From Symbiodinium kawagutii (Eukaryota > Sar > Dinophyceae > Suessiales > Symbiodiniaceae): 64,000 nt of DNA. The stretch is taken from contig VSDK01018732.1 in assembly GCA_009767595.1 (NCBI GenBank), positions 127,099 to 191,098 on the forward strand, given 5' to 3'. Positions 39,401 through 45,400 of the stretch are shown piece after piece. The position numbers and the translations under genes were made by a program. The notes below the pieces were generated by a model that saw only the letters and a program-made list of their open reading frames with translations, was not told where the DNA came from and did no database searches. The stretch's first letter is position 1, and each line of letters starts with the position of its first letter.

Positions 39401-42400
39401 TGCCGTGCTCTCTCCTTGGCCGCTTTGGTCGCCAAACGCACCTTCTTCCTCCATGCCTGGATCATCCGACCATACTCTTTGTTGTCCAAATCTATGGCAC
39501 AATTCTCTGCTCGCTTCAGAAGTCGTGCCAGTCTTCCTTCAACCAATCTCTGCCAGCGCTGCATCTCCTTGACCTTCATCTCCTGTTGCCGAGCCTCCTG
39601 GCGCTGGCAATGCTGCTGTTGCCGCCAAGCGCGCGCAGCCCGGCGCTCCTCGCGCCGGCGCCGTTCCGGTTGGTAGCTGTGCTCGGCCGTGGTCACGGTC
39701 TGCTCGGCTTGGCTCCAACTCTTCGCCCGGATGTTGAAACGCTCGCGACGACCCATCTGCATCCACTCCAGCCACACGGATCTCATGGAGTGCCACCCCT
39801 CCACTCTCGCCTGTTCCGCACGTGTCCACATCGAAATGGCCTGTGAGATCTGCTGCGTGCGGGGAGACGTCACCATTTTCCCTACCCAGGGCCTTGCATC
39901 CATCACAACTTGCAAGCTCAGGCCCATGGTGGACAAACCATCCGTCTCTTCCAGTGCTTTCTGAAGATTTTGGGCAGTCACTTCCACACTGGAGCTCTCA
40001 GAGGATGCCTCCTTTTCCGCGAAGATCTGGCGAAAAGTGGCCAGCAAGGTATGGTAGTGCACCGCATCCTCCAACGTGCGCGTGGCCCGCGAGGCCAGGG
40101 TCAGGCTGCGGACTGAGAGACGAGCCTCGTAGTAGAGGCTACCCCTCGACTTCAAGGTGTTGACTCCGCGGTACAACTTGCGACCTCCAGGCACTGGCGC
40201 CTCATCTTCTAGGCTCAGGTCTTGTCTTCGAATCCGCTTGTTGGGCCGTTCAGGTGGACGTTCGGATGCCTGGTGGTGGGGTAGATGCCTGGCCTCATCC
40301 GTTGGCAGCTGCGGCCGTTCCATGAGTTCCAGCAGCTTTTGCCGCAGCAACGGGGACATCTTGGAGACGACCTCCTGCCGAATCTCGCGAGGACACCGCG
40401 CAAGGCAGTGCCTCAGTCGACTCAGATACCTGACCAAGATCTGCGATTTGGTGCGTTTGCTCTGCGGCTGTGGCCTTCCAAGGGTCCGCCGCTGATGCTG
40501 ATGCCCCTTGGGACGCTTGACACTGTTCTGCTGATGCCTTTCCCGTTGAAGGTCAAAGGATTGCCTAGTGGAGCCGTTGAAGAGAACCTCGAAGGCCTTC
40601 ACAACCAATCGAAATTTCTCAGCACTACCACCCTTGTCAGGATGAGACCGCAGGGCCTGGCGCTTGTATGCTGCCTTGATATCTGCAGAGCTCGCCTTCT
40701 GCTCAAGGCCTAAGATGTCGTAGTAGTCGATCCGAGACCCAGGTCGTTGCCGTGCCTTCCGACCCCAGGAGCTATCACAGCCCAGTGGCATTCTGTCGCA
40801 CCATGGCGCTGCACCGAAAAGAGTAGCAGGTGGGCCCCTTTAGTTAGCTAACTTGGGTTATAACTAGGGTAACTACCAGTTATGGTAGATATAACTAGCT
40901 TGTGAAATGGCGAATCTTAATCAACTTGTAACCAGGGGGGGCCACCTTGTACAACTGCCAAGATCTATCCATGTGTATCTGTAGGGTTGCTCGTGTGCAC
41001 CCACCGGACAAAAACACATGCAGCATTTAGCTTCAGAGCAAGTATGGTAGGTGTTTATGCTTTCAATCTCAACAAGGTCCAATTCATCTGACAAGCACAC
41101 CAGCGTCACACCACTCAAAATCAATCATGTTCAATGTGTCCGTCATTCTTGAAAGCCATTTGCTACGCTGCTTAATGATCATAAATGGCTGGTGAATTGA
41201 TGGGTCACAAACGGCGAATCTACTGATTACTGATCGACATATGGGTGCTTCTCAAAATAGGCAACCATCCAATCTTAGCCATTTAATATTCATAAACTAT
41301 CCAGTTTGGGGGCCCCCTAGTTTGAGAAACCACCATAGGAATAACTCTTGGAGAACGAGAACCAATCTCAGGAGCAACTTCAGCTTTTCACATCTTCCAC
41401 GAGCCCATCTGCTCCCCCGAAAATTGGAGGCGCTGGGACCCCAGGCTGATATCTCCGATGATGGCTCCACCTCGTAGTCTTCCAACAGTCTGAGGCGGAG
41501 AGTGCAGTCTGCTTCAGGGGTTTCAGCGAGGATTGATAGGCTGAAGCTTTCGAGAATGAATTATTGTGGAATGATGTTTGATATGGTGAATGATGGTGAA
41601 TCAAGTTCATAGTCGACTGATGATTGGAATTTTGAAACAGCCAGGAGATGAGAATCGTGCTTGATCCATGCTGTTGGTGAATCCCTTCCCCCTAACCACG
41701 AGCGTAGTATCCGGCTTTCCGGTCATTGATTCTAAACCATTAAACAGTTGAACTTTCATCCCCTCGTGCCCAAAAGCTCCATGGATCTATTTGGCTACAA
41801 TACCAGGCTCTGGGTCAAGCAGTTAACCAACCAACTAAGGGGATTTTCCACCAACAACAATAGGGAAAACAAGCTGGTTAATGATGGGGAACCAGGGGTA
41901 CGGGGTTTTGACCCACTGCCACCAGTTTAGGTTTATTTTATAAGTAAAAGTAGGTAAATATACAATACATGGAGTATCTGGGGTCTGGATTGCTGAAAAA
42001 ACACCAAACATCAAACGCATCTCACCATGGAGTTGATATCTCCAGCTCTTATTGTTGCCTCTTTTCTCTTGTTGCGGACAGTCATACACCGCTATTAATC
42101 CATTGTATCACCATCATGAACCATGTGATCTTTCGCCATGATTCACCATTCTGAGCTGCCACCCCAATTTCAACCATCACATACCGTTGCAAGAAATGCT
42201 ACGCAATATCTGTCACTAGCAACCGTTAAAAACCAATAATTTTAAACCATTACCAACCATGATTTACCACGAGTCAGTTTTGAGTTATGACCAATATCAC
42301 TTCTCGTTGACCATTAGTTGCTGATTAATCAGCGCAAACCATTATGAACCATTATAAACTATTGGAAACAATCAAGTTGTTCGTAGTGGCACAATCTAAC

Positions 42401-45400
42401 CATGTTGGTTATCAACCAATATTAACTATAACTCATGGCATAGCCGAGGATTGGCGCTCATCCGCAAAGACCAAAAACCACTATTAGCTATTATCAACCA
42501 CTAGTTGGTTATTAACCATGCATACCTAACCATGATGGCATGTTGTAACCATGCACCCTCGGGTTCACCCGGAGCCAGAGGTGCCTGTTGTTCGACCACG
42601 CCATCCTCAACTCGCACCTGGCCCCGGGGGTAAATTCCCAAGAGCTTAAGAAGTTGGTTTAGTCATGTTTCATGACAAGTATTCTTAATGATGATTATGT
42701 TTGATCATCGTAATGATGGTAAATGACGGTAAATGATACCTTTATAATGTTTAATGATGATTGTGTTTAATCATCTTGGTGATGGTAAATGACAGCTTTA
42801 TAATGTTTAATGATGATTGTTCTTAAGAATGATTAATGATGATCAGGTTTAGTGGTTTAGTAAATGATTGCTAGAGGCTTTGGATCTTAAGACCATGGGT
42901 CATGGTACTCTAGGATTGATTGGTGATGGATAGAGTAGTTCACATGATGTTTGTTTGTTCCATAATTGTGATGGTAAATCACCTCTTATATTGGTGGACT
43001 AATCAATAGATGCGCTTCCCCTTTGGCGGGTTAACCATCAGCAACTTTGGGCAGAGACCCCCTGCACAGCTCACGGATCCCAAGGAAGCGGCAGAACGGC
43101 TGAAGTTGGCGAAATGTCGTCGAGAATTGCTGTGATCACCAAGTCAAGTCAACGAAGTGGTAGAACGGTGGAAGTTTTCAATCCCTGAATCGTTGACCGT
43201 GGTTCATACAGGATTGGTTGAAAATAGTTACAGTTTGTGGCAGCTATGTAGTGAGGGTGTTGTTCATATAAAGGTCAAAGGAATGATGCTTGAGAATGGC
43301 CAGCAACGACTTTTATAAATTCAGAAACTGAACAGTCAACAATAGTGGTAACCAATATCAGTTTGCCAATTACGGTTCACTATTATTCAGTTGCTTACTT
43401 GATCACTAGTGATAACCATTGTTGATTTCAACAAATCATTTCGGTACCACATTATTAGGAGAGTGTATAGGCAACAGTTCATCAATCATGGTCCTGTCAA
43501 TCAACCCATCTACGATCCTTCCAGACTGGCAGGCAAACCCCCGCAGAAACCGCAGGCGTCTAGATTTTTCCTTGGCATTTTTGAGTCCGGTCGAGTTGAA
43601 AGGAATTCATATTGACCTCTTGAAGAGGTAATACTTGTCTGTGATTGACATGTCATGATCAAACCCTAGGTATTTGCGTTTTTTAATCATGCTAAATGCT
43701 TCTCATATAATGGTTACAAAGGATTATCATACTGCCTTTGGACATTTGTTGTTTAAACCCCAGGTATTTGTGAATTGATGGTGACAGTCGTTATAGGGCA
43801 TGACCCACCATGCTGCTCGTACCATAAGCAAATGACTACCTACCTTCCCGCAATACTGCCTACCTGCCTATGCTTATGCTACCATAGGACTACCTACCCA
43901 CCAACCTACCTACCTACCTATTGGTTCTTAACCATTGCCTACCACGGGATCAGCCACGTCACCAACCCCGCCTTCGTGATCACCGATGCTACGCCACTGA
44001 CCAGTAGCACTAAGGCATCTGCATCCTGCTAGATCGAAATCATGGCACCCAAGTGGTCCATGTATGGTATATCTAGCTACAATAAACTGGGTCATGTTTT
44101 GAGTAAATGTATGGGTAAACACATCAGCACCGTGAAGGATCTAGGTACTGGTTCCGATCATGGATCCTAGTTAGTAGTTAATAATGGGTATCAATCTCGT
44201 GCAAGATGTGCAAGTGGTACTATTAATTGTCAGTGTTCATTAGTCATTGTTTTTGATTATGGCCAATGACTGGTTATCGGTCAATGGTATTGTCAGGTGA
44301 TCGAGTGGTTATTCGCCACAATAGATAGTTGTCAGTAGTGGCTAATGATCTGTAATGACTAATACTGGTCAGATAACGTTCAATTTAGCTAGACTAAGAG
44401 TTGATATTTATACAATTGGGGTTCATGAACAAAAAAAACCTGGAGCAATGTCAATGATCAATAATGATCAATAAATAAACTGGATCAGTATGGTTCAGTA
44501 GACCTTGCATGCTTTCTAATGGGGTGTTGTTTTTTCTGTATCCGCTTTTGTTTGGTCTGTTGTTTCTGTTTGCCTGATGGCCGGTGACTTGTTTGTCGAG
44601 TCTGCCCGTGGGTATCTACCTGAATGAATTCTTCGCGGGTCGAAATAAAGCATGTCCACTTCCCAAGATCAAAATCAACAGCGGCCAAAACCACGGGCCC
44701 CAGATGGCTTTCAATGGTTTCTCCTTGTTGGTTATCATCGTCTTCAACTAACGATCATTAACCATCATTAATCCTCAATCAAACATTAGTTAACCATCAT
44801 TTATAACCATCCTCAACGACCAGCAAACCAAGAAATCAACCATCACTAACCATCTTTTCTATCCAGCAATACTCAGCAATCCCCATTAGTCATACATGAT
44901 TTCACCACGCACCATGCTTATTAACCACCATGAACCACCACCAACCTCCCTGGCCAACCCCACCCCCCACCCCCCCAAGCGGCCCCCCCGGGGCTGCCTC
45001 TCCGGTCTCGCCCTCAGCCACCACGAAGTTCCCCTTGGGCACCAAGGTTTGTCGAGCAGAGGCGGCCAGCGCGTACATGGCCTGGCGAGGGTGGAAAAAT
45101 GGGCAAACTCAGCCTTTGGAATATGGAGGTGGGGAAGGATGTGGATTCATAAAATGATGGTTGGTGATGGTTGGTGATGGTTGGTGATGGTTGGTGATGG
45201 TTGGTGATGGTTGGTGATGGTCCATCAGTTCTTAGTGATGACCATTAACGATGATGTTGGAAGGGGGTCGATGATGGTCAATTTGATGGTAGTCAGCGGA
45301 TGATCACTGGTGATTCAGCGATCGGTGAGAGTTGGGCCATCGCCATTCGGAAGCTAGCTGCTGATGGCTAATGAGGCGCTTCACGATGGCTGATAAGCTT

